Positions 19,262 to 28,981 are shown, counted from the first letter of the stretch. The stretch is DNA of 55,620 nt from Giesbergeria sp. (GCF_028686475.1 NZ_JAQUCA010000021.1:1-55620); one strand, 5' to 3'. Notes: a model not told the origin generated them from the sequence alone. Translations and numbers: made by a program.

Positions 19262-20323
19262 ATGTCCGAGATGTTTTCTATTACCCGCGCCAGTTTGCGG
19301 ATGGGCCGTGCTGCTTGGCAGTGTGCTTTGCCCAGCGGGGCCAAATTGGTATTGCTTTGTATCTTGCACCACTACAACGATGCGCGCGGCATGGCTTTTC
19401 CGTCGGTGGGGCGGGTGGCGCGTTTGTGTGGACTGCACAAACGCACGGTGCAAAGCCATATTGCCCAATTGGAAAAAATGGGCGTGTTGCAAGTCGGCAA
19501 AATGTCGGGCATCAGCACGCATGTGTACCGCGTGAATGAGGCGGCTTTGGCCCCGACGCTGGCAGAAAATTTATCCACCGAGGTGGTGTTTTCGGCCGCC
19601 ACAGGTGGTGATTTTTCCGCCCGCAGTGCAGAAATCACCACCCAGAACGGACTGAACGCATTTGAACCGACAAAGATAACGGAAGCCCCAGCGCCCGAAC
19701 CAGCGCCTGTGGTACAGCAGCCGGTGTTCTCATCTTCCTCATCGTCTTGTTTATTTTTAGCCGCCCTGCAAAGCCCCGAGGATCAAAGCACGCTAGAGGC
19801 TTGGCAACAGGTGCGCCATGCCAAAAAGCGCCCTGCTTTGCCCAACGCCTTGCAATGCCAACAATTGCTAGACCATGCAGCCACTTTGGGCAAACCCTTG
19901 GGCTGGGTGGTGCAGGTGATGGCGCTCAACGATTGGGCTGGGTTTGACCCGGCATGGCTCAATAACCAACGCCCGCCACCACGTTTGCCGGTGGTGGCCA
20001 CGCTGGCTGCCAGCAGCAACCAAGCACCAGCTACGCCGCTTTATCAACCGCCTGCGCCCGTCTATCCACCCGTCACTGCCGAAGAAAGCGCCCAAGCCAA
20101 AGCGCGCTTGTTTGGCCTGTTAGAACAATGGCGCGGCCCAGAGCCTACGCAATGGGAGCCAATTCAACCTTGTGGTGTCGCTTGGGCCGACAACATCATT
20201 GCCAGAGCTTTGCGCGGCGAGCCGGTAGGTTTTACCGCGCTGGACATGGCTTGCGCGGTGGCCAAGGTGTCGCGGCGGGCGGTGCGCGCTGCGGCCAAGG
20301 CGCAAAAGACAGCATTGGAATGA
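19262..20323 (+). CDS. helix-turn-helix, phage replication-type protein
   Basis: A 353-residue protein. Residues about 20-90 form a winged helix-turn-helix (SGAKLVLLCILHHYNDARGMAFPSVGRVARLCGLHKRTVQSHIAQLEKMGVLQVGKM), the type used by initiator proteins of prophages and small replicons. A linker rich in Pro/Ser follows (poly-Ser near 160), and then a C-terminal region with no obvious motif. ATG 19262 follows GGAGAGG. Its position after an Ash-like ORF is the arrangement seen for replication genes of P4-like elements. A DnaD-like partner role is inference. Confidence 0.65.
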   Translation: MSEMFSITRASLRMGRAAWQCALPSGAKLVLLCILHHYNDARGMAFPSVGRVARLCGLHKRTVQSHIAQLEKMGVLQVGKMSGISTHVYRVNEAALAPTLAENLSTEVVFSAATGGDFSARSAEITTQNGLNAFEPTKITEAPAPEPAPVVQQPVFSSSSSSCLFLAALQSPEDQSTLEAWQQVRHAKKRPALPNALQCQQLLDHAATLGKPLGWVVQVMALNDWAGFDPAWLNNQRPPPRLPVVATLAASSNQAPATPLYQPPAPVYPPVTAEESAQAKARLFGLLEQWRGPEPTQWEPIQPCGVAWADNIIARALRGEPVGFTALDMACAVAKVSRRAVRAAAKAQKTALE

Positions 20324-20335
20324 AAAATGAGCGTC

Positions 20336-20365
20336 TGACCCCCATTTTTTTGACCCCCATTTTTT
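20336..20365 (+). repeat. tandem pair of 15-bp repeats (right edge of small island)
   Basis: TGACCCCCATTTTTT occurs twice with no spacer, 12 nt after the HTH gene. A diverged copy lies at 18581-18595. Together they bound about 1.75 kb of accessory DNA. Confidence 0.5.
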
Positions 20366-20418
20366 GCTGGCCGATTGAGTGGGGCAGCGTTGGGCTTGGG
20401 AACCAGAGCAACGACTGC

Positions 20419-20832
20419 TTATTCTTTGAATATTTTAAGCAGCGTCACTGCGGGCGATGCAGCACCAATTTTACGGTTTGTTTTGGCTGCCTCGATGATT
20501 TCGACCAGTTGATTGTATTTATCGGCTTGTCTATCATCTAAATTCGTCATATTCATGCTCCAACGGGTAAATGTTCGGAAGCTTGCTGGCTCATTGTACA
20601 AAATGCGCGAATTTTTATGGCGCGGGTCTTTTTCAATTTTTTTGTACAGCGTATTTAGCGTACTCAAAGGCCCTTCCAGCACCTGCAAAAACCAGCCACC
20701 GTTGTAAAATAAACTGCCCGTGACATCTATTTTTTGATTTTTTTCTTTGGCTATTTTTAAGATGTCGAGCAGGTCTTCGCTGGACATTTTTCGCGTAGCT
20801 TGGCTAATGTAAATCAATTGATTAATAGACAC
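20419..20832 (-). CDS. stand-alone BLUF-domain blue-light sensor
   Basis: A 137-residue single-domain protein binding FAD. The BLUF fold is complete: Tyr of the photocycle in LIYISQAT, the conserved Asn in KEKNQKIDVTGSLFYNGGWF, and Gln in FLQVLEGP; C-terminal helices follow. Short BLUF proteins signal light by protein contacts, since they have no output domain. The ATG at 20838 touches its ribosome binding site, whereas GTG 20832 lies 6 nt after AGGAG and gives MSINQLIYIS, so I favour the latter. The gene is clearly more AT-rich than its neighbours, suggesting acquisition. Confidence 0.85.
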   Translation of the reverse strand: MSINQLIYISQATRKMSSEDLLDILKIAKEKNQKIDVTGSLFYNGGWFLQVLEGPLSTLNTLYKKIEKDPRHKNSRILYNEPASFRTFTRWSMNMTNLDDRQADKYNQLVEIIEAAKTNRKIGAASPAVTLLKIFKE

Positions 20833-20932
20833 TGGCATCTCCTGAGGTAAAAATTCTAAATTACTCTATCTTTCATTTTAGATTAATGCAGTTAAAAATA
20901 ATATCCTTGATTATTTGAGGGGATTTTCTTTT

Positions 20933-21709
20933 TCAGTGTTCAACGTTGAGCGCACTTTGCTGCACTGGCGATTCCAGCCTATCGCCCATGCGATAGACCC
21001 ACACGGCCCGCTCACCTTCTAACTGGTAGTGGGCATAGGGCGGCACATCGGGCACGGCAAACTCTAAACTGACCAGCCACGCGCCGGGGGCCATCTCAGC
21101 CTGGGCTTTGGCCCAAGCGCGCGCCATGCTTTCGGGACGTTGAAACAAATACACCAGCGCATAGCGTCCCCAAGGCTCTTGCCAAATGTCGCCTTGGCGC
21201 ACCTGCGCCCACGGGCAGCGGCGCGCGCACAGCCAGCGCAGCGGGCGGCTCCACTCTAGGCCATGCCAGCGTGCCAAGGGATAGGCTTGGCGCAAGGCCA
21301 ACAGGCCATCGCCCAAGCCACAACCGGCATCCAGTACCTCGGCCTCTGGCTCTAGCCAAGCATGGTCTGGCAAACGGTTCAGGGCATCGGTGGGCGTGGG
21401 AAACAACGGCGCATCGCGCCAAGCGTGCAGCGGATACACCGCCAACAACAAACCCAGCGGCAACAACCAAACCCATTGCGGGACGCTGGCCATGCCCGTC
21501 AACACCAGCGACAGCGGAAAGCCCAGCACAATCAACACCCGGCGCCAGAGGTTATCTCCCAGCAAACTGACCAGCGTACACCAGAGCATCGCCAACACCA
21601 GCGCCCACAAGGGTGGCAACACCCGTTGCAACAACAACAGCAACAACCAGCCCGAAGACCACGCCAACACAGCAGGAAGCGGCCAAGGCAAATGCAGCAA
21701 CATGTTCAA
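20933..21709 (-). CDS. membrane-anchored class I SAM-dependent methyltransferase
   Basis: A 258-residue protein with four hydrophobic N-terminal segments (residues about 8-100) followed by a Rossmann-type methyltransferase domain. Motif I is VLDAGCGLGDGLLAL, an acidic residue ends strand 2 (HGLEWS), and the later strand is YALVYLFQRPESMARA. Substrate unknown. Its ATG overlaps the parB stop by 4 nt, placing it in the hydrolase-parB-methyltransferase unit, an order seen in related genomes. Confidence 0.8.
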   Translation of the reverse strand: MNMLLHLPWPLPAVLAWSSGWLLLLLLQRVLPPLWALVLAMLWCTLVSLLGDNLWRRVLIVLGFPLSLVLTGMASVPQWVWLLPLGLLLAVYPLHAWRDAPLFPTPTDALNRLPDHAWLEPEAEVLDAGCGLGDGLLALRQAYPLARWHGLEWSRPLRWLCARRCPWAQVRQGDIWQEPWGRYALVYLFQRPESMARAWAKAQAEMAPGAWLVSLEFAVPDVPPYAHYQLEGERAVWVYRMGDRLESPVQQSALNVEH

Positions 21710-22524
21710 GCGGCGCGTAGACGTTCAATCAGGCCATTGAGGGCTTCGGTAGAGTCAAACCCAATCACCAGCTCGCCCACATCGTCCAACTGCCCCGCCC
21801 GGCGCACGCGCTTTTTAACGCGCACTTGCACTTGGGCCATCAACAGGTCGGACAATTCTTCTTCTAAACGCAACAGGTCGCGTGATTTACTGCGGGTGTT
21901 GGGTTTGGTATCTGTGCCCCGCTGGCCCTGCTGGGCTAACTTTTGGCCCAAGGCTTCGGCTTCGCGCACCGAGAGTTTTTTGGCGGCAATTTGCTGTGCG
22001 GCCGTGATTTGCGTGGCTTTGTCCAGCGTCAGCAGGGCGCGAGCGTGGCCCATGTCCAAATCACCCGCCATGAGCATGGTTTGCACCGGTGCGGCCAGTT
22101 GCAGCAGGCGCAGTAAATTGCTGGCGGTGCTGCGTGAACGGCCTACGGCCTGCGCGGCCTGTTCGTGCGTGAGGCCAAATTCTTGCACCAAGCGTTGCAA
22201 GCCTTGGGCCTCTTCCAATGGGTTGAGGTCTTCGCGTTGGATGTTTTCGATCAGCGCCATCGCTGCGGCGGCTTCGTCGGGCACCTCGCGCACCAGCACG
22301 GGCACGCTGTCCAATCCGGCCAGTTTGGCCGCGCAAAAGCGGCGCTCACCGGCAATGATTTCATAACGTCCGGCGTGCGGGCCATTGTGAAGGCGGCGCA
22401 CCAAAATCGGCTGCATGATGCCTTGGGCGCGGATGCTTTGGGCCAGCGCATACAGTGCGCCTTCGTCCATGTGCGTGCGTGGTTGGTATGGGCCGGGCAG
22501 CAGCTCCGTCAGGGGCAGCATCAT
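21706..22524 (-). CDS. parB: ParB/Spo0J chromosome-partitioning protein lacking the usual N-terminus
   Basis: A 272-residue DNA-binding CTPase clamp that loads at parS sites. Box I (GPYQPRTHMDEGALYALAQSIRAQGIMQPILVR), the CTP-binding arginine patch IIAGERRF, ENIQREDLNPLEEAQ, and the HTH EQAAQAVGRSRSTASNLLRLL are all present, with a C-terminal dimer domain (VIGFDSTEALNGLIERL). The protein starts right at box I: the 25-45 residue leader with the LGRGLxALL ParA-contact motif found in most family members is missing, and no in-frame start upstream encodes it. ATG overlaps the hydrolase stop (ATGA). No parA is adjacent. Confidence 0.9.
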   Translation of the reverse strand: MMLPLTELLPGPYQPRTHMDEGALYALAQSIRAQGIMQPILVRRLHNGPHAGRYEIIAGERRFCAAKLAGLDSVPVLVREVPDEAAAAMALIENIQREDLNPLEEAQGLQRLVQEFGLTHEQAAQAVGRSRSTASNLLRLLQLAAPVQTMLMAGDLDMGHARALLTLDKATQITAAQQIAAKKLSVREAEALGQKLAQQGQRGTDTKPNTRSKSRDLLRLEEELSDLLMAQVQVRVKKRVRRAGQLDDVGELVIGFDSTEALNGLIERLRAA

Positions 22525-23105
22525 GGCGGTGGTAGCTGGTTTTTCTGCGCCTTGGCAGCCTTGGCCATCAGGGTGTGCAGCAGCGCCAGCCCTTGGGGCC
22601 AGTCTCCCAAACCTGCGTCTGCATTGAGATGGCCACGCGCGCCCATATTGACAAAATCAGCTCCCCAAGCTCGGGCCAGTGCTTGGGCATGGGGGCTGCT
22701 GCCATAAGCATCATTGCTGCTCGCCAGCAGCAGAGACGGAAAAGGCAAGGGTTGGCGGGCGATGGGTGCCCAACCGGGCAGTTGCTGGCGCAAATCGGGG
22801 CGTTCTACATCGGGCGGGGCTACCAGCAGCGCTGCTTGCACTTTGTTGCGCGCCTCGGGCGCATGGGCAGCCCACCACGCTACCAAAATACAGGCCAAAC
22901 TGTGCGCCACCAACACCACTGGGCCGGGGCTATCCAGCACGGTTTCTTGCAGCCGGGCGCTCCAATCGCCGCGCAGGGGGCGCTGCCAGTCGTGCTGCTC
23001 TAGGCGCTCGTAGCCATGCTGGCGCTCCCAGTGGCTTTGCCAGTGGTCAGGGCCGGAATTTTGCCAACCGGGCAGGGTGAGGATGCGAGGAGATGCGGGG
23101 GACAT
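22521..23105 (-). CDS. RBBP9/YdeN-family alpha/beta hydrolase
   Basis: A 194-residue serine hydrolase-like protein with ILTLPGWQNSGPDHWQSHWE at the start and the nucleophile elbow VLVAHSLACILV, plus a late His in GARGHLNADAGLGDWPQG. The YdeN/RBBP9 family has few known substrates. In this order it is often found beside the par genes, as here (4-nt overlap with parB). Confidence 0.82.
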   Translation of the reverse strand: MSPASPRILTLPGWQNSGPDHWQSHWERQHGYERLEQHDWQRPLRGDWSARLQETVLDSPGPVVLVAHSLACILVAWWAAHAPEARNKVQAALLVAPPDVERPDLRQQLPGWAPIARQPLPFPSLLLASSNDAYGSSPHAQALARAWGADFVNMGARGHLNADAGLGDWPQGLALLHTLMAKAAKAQKNQLPPP

Positions 23106-23142
23106 GGCAGGCGCTGATTTTGCACAATATGCGCCATCGCGC

Positions 23143-23558
23143 TCATTTGGCCAGTTTGTGCAGCTCGCGCTGCATGGCTTGCTGCTCTTTGATGGTTTGA
23201 ATCAAGCGCTGGTCGGCCTCCCGGATAATTTTTTTCATGACGACCGGATTCGGGTCTTGCCAATCTGCACCGGCATTGCGGGCCATGTAGGCGACGGCGC
23301 GGGCATAGCGCGCACGCCCACCCACGCATGGCCGGTTAGCACTGACTGGCCTTCGGCAACCAAAGGCTCCCAAGCGCTGCGGTCGCCAAACTTAGGCGCA
23401 TGGGCCACCCCAGTATCGTGGCAAGCGATGCAAACCGATTGGTACACCTGTTGGCCGATGTTTTGCGGGGCAGCCACATCGGTTGTGGTTTGTGCCATGA
23501 CGGCCTGCACCGAACAGCAAGCGCCCAGAGCGGCATACACAAGCGTGTGGAGTTTCAT
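23143..23558 (-). pseudogene. cytochrome c (class I) gene with an internal frameshifting deletion
   Basis: From ATG 23558 the frame encodes a signal peptide (MKLHTLVYAALGACCSVQAVMAQ) and a c5-type haem site CIACH. It continues through APKFGDRSAWEPL to GHAWVGVRAMP, then becomes nonsense and ends at 23235. The next frame takes up the family sequence YARAVAYMARNAGADWQDPNP and a basic C-terminal helix ending at 23143. About a dozen residues normally between the Met ligand and YARAV are missing. The junction carries TATGCC, so a deletion between short repeats is likely. The product would be truncated. Confidence 0.75.
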
Positions 23559-23577
23559 ATTTGCCCTACTGCTATGC

Positions 23578-24114
23578 CTAAAACGGAATATCGTCGTCGC
23601 TAAAGTTGTTGAAATCAGAGTTTTGGCGTGCGGGTGGTGCCATAGGGGCCGGGGCTGGTGCGGGGCGGGCCGCAGGAGCAGCCATGCGCGGCGCTGCCGC
23701 CGGTGCAGCGCGGCGCGGGTTGTCGTAGGCATCAGCACCATAGCCACCGTCGGTCGATGTGCTGGGGTCACCCATGCCTTGGCGGCTGCCCAGCATTTGC
23801 ATTTGGTCGGCACGGATTTCGGTGCTGTATTTTTCTATGCCCGCTTGGTCTGTCCATTTGCGTGTACGCAAGCTGCCCTCTACATACACCTGTGAGCCTT
23901 TACGCAGGTACTGCCCGACAATTTCGGCCAAACGCCCGCTGAACACCACGCGATGCCATTCGGTGTGTTCTTTGGGCTCGCCAGTTTGCTTGTCTTTCCA
24001 CTTGTCAGTGGTGGCAATAGCAACATTGGCCACCTGATCACCATTAGGGAAGGTACGCATTTCGGGGTCACGGCCCAAGTTGCCAACGATAATCACTTTG
24101 TTGATAGATGCCAT
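23578..24114 (-). CDS. ssb: single-stranded DNA-binding protein
   Basis: A 178-residue SSB. It has an OB-fold N-terminus ([20 protein letters not shown] ... [28 protein letters not shown]), an Ala/Pro/Met-rich linker, and the acidic tip SDDDIPF that recruits repair and replication partners. ATG 24114 is the conserved start; the frame is open 22 codons further. It follows the MFS gene on the same strand, 116 nt downstream. The damaged cytochrome gene starts 19 nt after it. Confidence 0.96.
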   Translation of the reverse strand: MASINKVIIVGNLGRDPEMRTFPNGDQVANVAIATTDKWKDKQTGEPKEHTEWHRVVFSGRLAEIVGQYLRKGSQVYVEGSLRTRKWTDQAGIEKYSTEIRADQMQMLGSRQGMGDPSTSTDGGYGADAYDNPRRAAPAAAPRMAAPAARPAPAPAPMAPPARQNSDFNNFSDDDIPF

Positions 24115-24230
24115 GCTGCTTGACCTTGAAAGAAGAGGGTGCGCGGTGCGCCCAACGCACAAATTGTGCAGTATAAGCAAGGCTTGGCTGCCGATGCGCC
24201 TACCCTGTGCAAACTTTATTTTTTAAAATT

Positions 24231-25463
24231 TTAGGGGCGCGGTGCCATGCGGATGGATCCACTCCACAGCAGCCACAGCAGCGTTAAGAGCGAGGTAGCG
24301 CCAAACAAGCAAACCATCCCGCCCGCCTTGAGCAAAGCCCCGCCCAAGGCACCCCCGGCAAACAATCCCAAGGATTGCAAAGTGTTGTAGGCCCCCAGCG
24401 CAGCACCGCGTGTAGCGGCCGGTGCCAAACGCGACACCAAACTGGGCTGGCTGGCCTCCAGCACATTAAAGCCACAAAAAAACAGCAGCAGCAAAGCCCC
24501 CAGCAACCACAACGATGGCATCTGGCCACTGGCTGCTACCCCAGCTAAGCCCAATTGCACCAGCAACACCAAGGCAATCGCCCCCAGCAAGGCGGCGCGC
24601 AAATGGCCACGCCGCTCTAGCGCAAACAAGCCGCCCAAACACAGAAAAGACACCAACACCGCTGGCAAATACAGCTGCCAATGCTCGCCTTTGAGCAAGC
24701 CCGCTTGCACCAGCAAGGCTGGCACGGCAACCCACATCGCCATCTGCACGGTATGCAGGGCAAACACGCCCAAATTGAGCCGCCACAAGTCGGGATGCCG
24801 CCACACATCGGCCAGACGGCCTTTGGCAGGAGCTTCTTGGTGCAGTGTGGGTTCCGGCGGCACCCACCAGCACACCACGGCCACCCCAGCCAGCGCCAAC
24901 ACCCCCGTCAGGGCAAACAAACCAGACAGCCCAATATGCGGTGTCAACAAGGGCGCGGCCACCAAAGCCAAGGCAAACATCAAGGCAATGCTGCCACCAA
25001 TCAAGGCCATCGCTTTGGTACGCACCACATCGCGGGTTTGGTCGGCCAGCAAGGCTGTAACGGCGGCCGATACCGCCCCAGCGCCTTGCAACACCCGGCC
25101 CCACAGCAGGCCCATCAGGCTATCGGCCCCAGCGGCCAAAAAACTACCGGCGGCAAACACCAGCAGCCCCAGCACAATGATGCGCTTGCGCCCAAAGCGG
25201 TCCGAGGCCATCCCCAAAGGCAACTGCAAAAACGCCTGCGTTAAGCCGTACATGCCCAACGCCAAACCCACCAATGCCGGGTCATCGCCACCGGGGTAAT
25301 GGCTGGCTTCAATCGCAAACACTGGCAAGACCAAAAACAGGCCCAGCATACGCAGGGCAAAAATCAGCGCCAGCGAGGTGCTAGAGCGCCGCTCTAAGGC
25401 CGTCATGGCGATACGCACTGGCTTGTCCGAAGCCGGTGCAGAGGAGGAGGAGGAAGAAGACAC
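24231..25463 (-). CDS. major facilitator superfamily transporter
   Basis: A 410-residue protein with 12 predicted helices. The MFS loop 2-3 motif is [17 protein letters not shown], and [19 protein letters not shown] marks the antiporter-like helix 5. It resembles YajR/Bcr-like drug or metabolite exporters, but the substrate is unknown. GTG 25463 begins a poly-Ser run made by TCC/TCT repeats; ATG 25406 (MTALERRSS) is an equally good start. It is divergent from uvrA and upstream of ssb, the normal order in this group. Confidence 0.88.
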   Translation of the reverse strand: MSSSSSSSAPASDKPVRIAMTALERRSSTSLALIFALRMLGLFLVLPVFAIEASHYPGGDDPALVGLALGMYGLTQAFLQLPLGMASDRFGRKRIIVLGLLVFAAGSFLAAGADSLMGLLWGRVLQGAGAVSAAVTALLADQTRDVVRTKAMALIGGSIALMFALALVAAPLLTPHIGLSGLFALTGVLALAGVAVVCWWVPPEPTLHQEAPAKGRLADVWRHPDLWRLNLGVFALHTVQMAMWVAVPALLVQAGLLKGEHWQLYLPAVLVSFLCLGGLFALERRGHLRAALLGAIALVLLVQLGLAGVAASGQMPSLWLLGALLLLFFCGFNVLEASQPSLVSRLAPAATRGAALGAYNTLQSLGLFAGGALGGALLKAGGMVCLFGATSLLTLLWLLWSGSIRMAPRP

Positions 25464-25586
25464 AGTGGGTTCTCAGACGCGGGCAACACACCCGACAACA
25501 CAGACAGCAACAGCCAACAGCAGCCAAAACCGCGATTGTGCGCGAAGCGCCGGATGAACGCCGCTGGCCTGCGGGTTCTCCCTATC

Positions 25587-28583
25587 ATGGCAGCATCTCT
25601 TCTGCCTGCTGCCCCTACCGTGAACGCACCTCCCACCCCAGCCTCCAACCGCCCTGCCCACCACCCAGCCCCTCCCCCTGAAGAAGGCCGCCCACTGGCG
25701 GCAGCTTTGGCCCGACAGCAGTGCATCAGCATTCGGGGCGCGCGCACGCACAACCTGAAAAATATCGACCTCGACATCCCACGCGAGCAGCTGGTGGTGA
25801 TTACCGGGTTGTCCGGCTCCGGCAAATCCAGTTTGGCCTTTGACACCCTGTATGCCGAAGGCCAGCGCCGTTATGTCGAAAGCCTGTCCACCTATGCACG
25901 CCAGTTTTTGGGGCGCTTGGACAAACCCGATGTGGACAGCATCGAGGGACTGTCCCCGGCCATCGCCATCGAGCAAAAAGCCACCAGCCACAACCCGCGT
26001 TCCACCGTGGGCACGGTGACGGAAATCCACGACTACCTGCGCCTGCTCTATGCGCGCGCAGGCACCCCCTATTGCCCTGACCACGGCCAAGCGCTGGCAG
26101 CACAAACCATCAGCCAAATGGTCGATAGCCTGCTGGCCTTGGCTGCCGACACCCGCTTGATGGTGTTGGCCCCAGTGGCACGCCAGCGCAAAGGCGAGTT
26201 CACGGAACTGTTCCAAGAGATGCAGGCGCGTGGTTATGTGCGCTTTCGGGTAGATGGACAAATTTATGCCCACGAGCAACTGCCCCTGTTGAAAAAAACC
26301 GACAAGCACGATGTCGATGTGGTGATAGACCGGCTCAAGGTGCGCCCCGAAGTGCAGCAGCGCTTGGCCGAGAGTGTGGAGGCCGCGCTGCGCGTAGCTG
26401 GCCCCGATGCAGGCGGGCGCGTGCTGGCGCTGGAGATGGACAGCGGCACTGAACACCTGTTCAGCAGCCAGTTTGCCTGCCCCGTGTGCAGCTACGCCCT
26501 GCCCGCGCTGGAGCCACGACTGTTTTCTTTTAATGCGCCGTTGGGGGCCTGCCCCAGTTGCGATGGCCTTGGCCACCGGGATGTGTTTGCTGCCGCACGG
26601 GTGGTGGCCTTTCCAGCGCTCAGTTTGGCCAGTGGAGCCATCCCCGGTTGGGACAAGCGCAACAGCACCGGCTTTGCCCTGCTAGAGAGTTTGGCCCGCC
26701 ATTACGGCTTTGATTTGGAAACACCGTTTGCGGCTTTACCAGACAAAGTGCAGCAAGTCATTTTGCATGGCTCGGGGGATGAATCCATTGCCTTTCAATA
26801 CTTTTTAGGCAGTGGGGCCAACAAAGGGCAAGCCATCAGCAAACAACACCCGTTTGAAGGTATCCTACCCAACATGGCCCGGCGCTGGCGCGATACCGAC
26901 TCCAACGCCGTGCGCGAAGAGCTGGCCCGCTGGCGCAGCACCCAACCCTGCCCCGATTGTTTAGGGGCACGCCTGCGCCGCGAAGCCCGGCACGTCAAGC
27001 TAGGCGATGGCGCGCAAGCCAAGGCGATTCAAGACATCAGCCAGAGTACGCTGGCCGAGGCCCATGCGTGGTTCTCTGGCCTGCACCTCTCGGGCAGCAA
27101 AGCCGAGATTGCAGCCCCGGTGGTGCGCGAAATTGTCACGCGGCTGCAATTTCTCAACGATGTCGGCCTCAACTACCTCAGCTTGGGCCGCAGTGCTGAT
27201 AGCCTCAGCGGTGGCGAAGCCCAGCGCATCCGGCTGGCCTCGCAAATTGGCTCGGGCCTCAGCGGCGTGATGTATGTGCTGGATGAACCCAGCATCGGCC
27301 TGCACCAGCGCGACAACGACCGCCTGATTGCCACCCTGCAACACCTGCGCGACATCGGCAACAGCGTGATTGTGGTGGAACACGACCAAGACATGATGCG
27401 CGCCGCCGACCACATCATCGACCTGGGGCCGGGCGCTGGCGTGCATGGCGGCCAAATCATGGCACAGGGCAACTACGCGCAAGTGCGCGCCAACCCGCAA
27501 TCGCCCACTGGGCGCTATCTGGCCGGTACGTACTCTATCCCGGTACCAGTGCGGCGCACGCCGCCCAAGGCCACGCAACAATTGCGCCTGATGGGTGCCC
27601 ACGGCAACAACCTGCAACAGGTCAGCGTGGATTTTCCAGTGGGCCTGTTCACCTGCGTCACGGGGGTTTCGGGTTCGGGCAAAAGCACCCTCGTCAATGA
27701 CACCCTGCACAAAGCCATTGCCCGGCAGCTCTACCGCTCCCACGACGAGCCAGCCCCCCACGAAGCCATTGAAGGCATAGACTATTTCGACAAGGTCATT
27801 AACGTCGATCAATCCCCCATTGGCCGCACGCCGCGCAGCAATCCGGCCACCTACACCGGCCTGTTCACTCCCATCCGCGAACTGATGGCCGAAACCCCCA
27901 GCGCCAAAGAGCGCGGCTATGGCCCCGGACGCTTCTCCTTCAATGTGGCCGGGGGGCGCTGCGAAGCCTGTCAGGGTGATGGCGTAGTCAAGGTAGAAAT
28001 GCACTTTCTGGCCGATGTCTATGTACCCTGCGACATCTGCCACGGCCAACGCTATAACCGCGAAACGCTAGAAGTGCAATGGAAGGGCCGCCACATTGCA
28101 CAAATTTTGGCACTCACAGTAGAAGAAGCACACGCTTTTTTTAAAGACGTGCCCAGCATTGCGCGCAAGCTGCAAACCTTGCTCGATGTCGGCTTGAGCT
28201 ACATCCGCTTGGGCCAAAGCGCCACCACGCTCTCGGGTGGCGAAGCCCAGCGCGTCAAACTGGCGCAAGAACTGAGCAAGCGCGACACGGGCCGCACCCT
28301 CTACATCCTAGACGAACCCACCACCGGCCTGCACTTTGCCGACATCGCCCTGTTGCTCAAGGTGTTGCACCAGTTGCGCGATGCAGGCAACACCATTGTG
28401 GTGATTGAACACAACCTCGATGTGATTAAAACCGCCGACTGGCTGATTGACATGGGGCCAGAGGGTGGCGCAGGCGGCGGCACCGTGGTAGCCACTGGCA
28501 CGCCAGAGGCTCTGGCCCAGCATCCCCATAGCCACACTGGTCACTACCTAAAACCCTTTTTGGACTGGGCAGAATGTAACTAA
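25587..28583 (+). CDS. uvrA: excinuclease ABC subunit A
   Basis: About 998 residues. Damage-recognition ATPase of nucleotide excision repair with two ABC modules. First Walker A is [12 protein letters not shown] and second [12 protein letters not shown]. The signatures are [17 protein letters not shown] and [15 protein letters not shown]. The zinc sites are CPVC...CPSC and CEAC...CDIC. A non-conserved Pro-rich N-terminal extension of about 40 residues makes the start uncertain (ATG 25587 chosen; ATG 25554 and GTG 25620 are possible). No LexA box was seen upstream. The candidate replication origin begins 17 nt after the stop. Confidence 0.95.
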   Translation: MAASLLPAAPTVNAPPTPASNRPAHHPAPPPEEGRPLAAALARQQCISIRGARTHNLKNIDLDIPREQLVVITGLSGSGKSSLAFDTLYAEGQRRYVESLSTYARQFLGRLDKPDVDSIEGLSPAIAIEQKATSHNPRSTVGTVTEIHDYLRLLYARAGTPYCPDHGQALAAQTISQMVDSLLALAADTRLMVLAPVARQRKGEFTELFQEMQARGYVRFRVDGQIYAHEQLPLLKKTDKHDVDVVIDRLKVRPEVQQRLAESVEAALRVAGPDAGGRVLALEMDSGTEHLFSSQFACPVCSYALPALEPRLFSFNAPLGACPSCDGLGHRDVFAAARVVAFPALSLASGAIPGWDKRNSTGFALLESLARHYGFDLETPFAALPDKVQQVILHGSGDESIAFQYFLGSGANKGQAISKQHPFEGILPNMARRWRDTDSNAVREELARWRSTQPCPDCLGARLRREARHVKLGDGAQAKAIQDISQSTLAEAHAWFSGLHLSGSKAEIAAPVVREIVTRLQFLNDVGLNYLSLGRSADSLSGGEAQRIRLASQIGSGLSGVMYVLDEPSIGLHQRDNDRLIATLQHLRDIGNSVIVVEHDQDMMRAADHIIDLGPGAGVHGGQIMAQGNYAQVRANPQSPTGRYLAGTYSIPVPVRRTPPKATQQLRLMGAHGNNLQQVSVDFPVGLFTCVTGVSGSGKSTLVNDTLHKAIARQLYRSHDEPAPHEAIEGIDYFDKVINVDQSPIGRTPRSNPATYTGLFTPIRELMAETPSAKERGYGPGRFSFNVAGGRCEACQGDGVVKVEMHFLADVYVPCDICHGQRYNRETLEVQWKGRHIAQILALTVEEAHAFFKDVPSIARKLQTLLDVGLSYIRLGQSATTLSGGEAQRVKLAQELSKRDTGRTLYILDEPTTGLHFADIALLLKVLHQLRDAGNTIVVIEHNLDVIKTADWLIDMGPEGGAGGGTVVATGTPEALAQHPHSHTGHYLKPFLDWAECN

Positions 28584-28599
28584 ATGTAACAATTTAGCC

Positions 28600-28832
28600 T
28601 GTGGATAACCCTGTGGAAAATTTTTGAATAACTAGGTACTTATCCACAGGGGTAGGCACTTTTGAAAAGTTGTTCATTTTTCGGTCACAGGAATTGAGGG
28701 GTGGTATGCACAGGGTTATCCACCGGATAAGTTGTTGATTTTAATCATGAAACCTTAGTTATCCACAGAAAACGGCTTCCTTCTACTACTACTACTATGT
28801 GTATATATAAAAAAAGTAGTTAATAGCCTAGG
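28600..28832 (+). other. oriC: candidate replication origin (oriC): DnaA boxes, CTA trios, AT-rich unwinding region
   Basis: Three perfect DnaA boxes (TTATCCACA or its complement) lie at 28600-28608, 28640-28648 and 28759-28767. Near matches are at 28612-28620 (TGTGGAAAA), 28704-28712 (GTATGCACA) and 28716-28724 (TTATCCACC). Sixteen nt after the last box come five consecutive CTA triplets (28783-28797; TAG on the other strand, the DnaA-trio pattern). An AT-rich run 28798-28828 with TGTATATATAAAAAAA follows. Box, GC-rich spacer, trios, AT-rich tract is the order of bacterial basal unwinding systems. No gene fits in 28584-29049. dnaA itself is not in the window. Confidence 0.8.
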
Positions 28833-28953
28833 ATAACTTTTTGGCAGTTTGGCAAGGCAAAACGGCCCCATCCACCCCCCCAGTGCCATGCCAGCTGGCG
28901 GCAAGTGCCTGTCAAGGCATCCAGCTTTTGCTATAGTGCCCACCTGCGCCGAT

Positions 28954-28981
28954 TTGCTACAGCTTGCGGGCGCTCTATAAA
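28954..28981 (+). promoter_or_regulatory. possible metX promoter
   Basis: TTGCTA and TATAAA separated by 16 nt, about 60 nt before the metX start. Moderate match to a housekeeping promoter. No riboswitch-like fold was evident in the leader. Confidence 0.35.

Noticed and set aside
20933-23105. parS sites near parB
   Set aside because: I looked for TGTTTCACGTGAAACA-like sequences and saw none; a proper motif scan would be needed to exclude them.
25464-25586. LexA box between the MFS gene and uvrA
   Set aside because: No CTGT-N8-ACAG sequence was found, so SOS control is not supported here.
25473-26576. 367-codon frame on - opposite the uvrA N-terminal part
   Set aside because: Shadow frame, rich in His/Gln as expected from reversed codons.
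27000-28049. 349-codon frame on - opposite uvrA
   Set aside because: The sense-strand UvrA is fully conserved here; the antisense product shows no family features.
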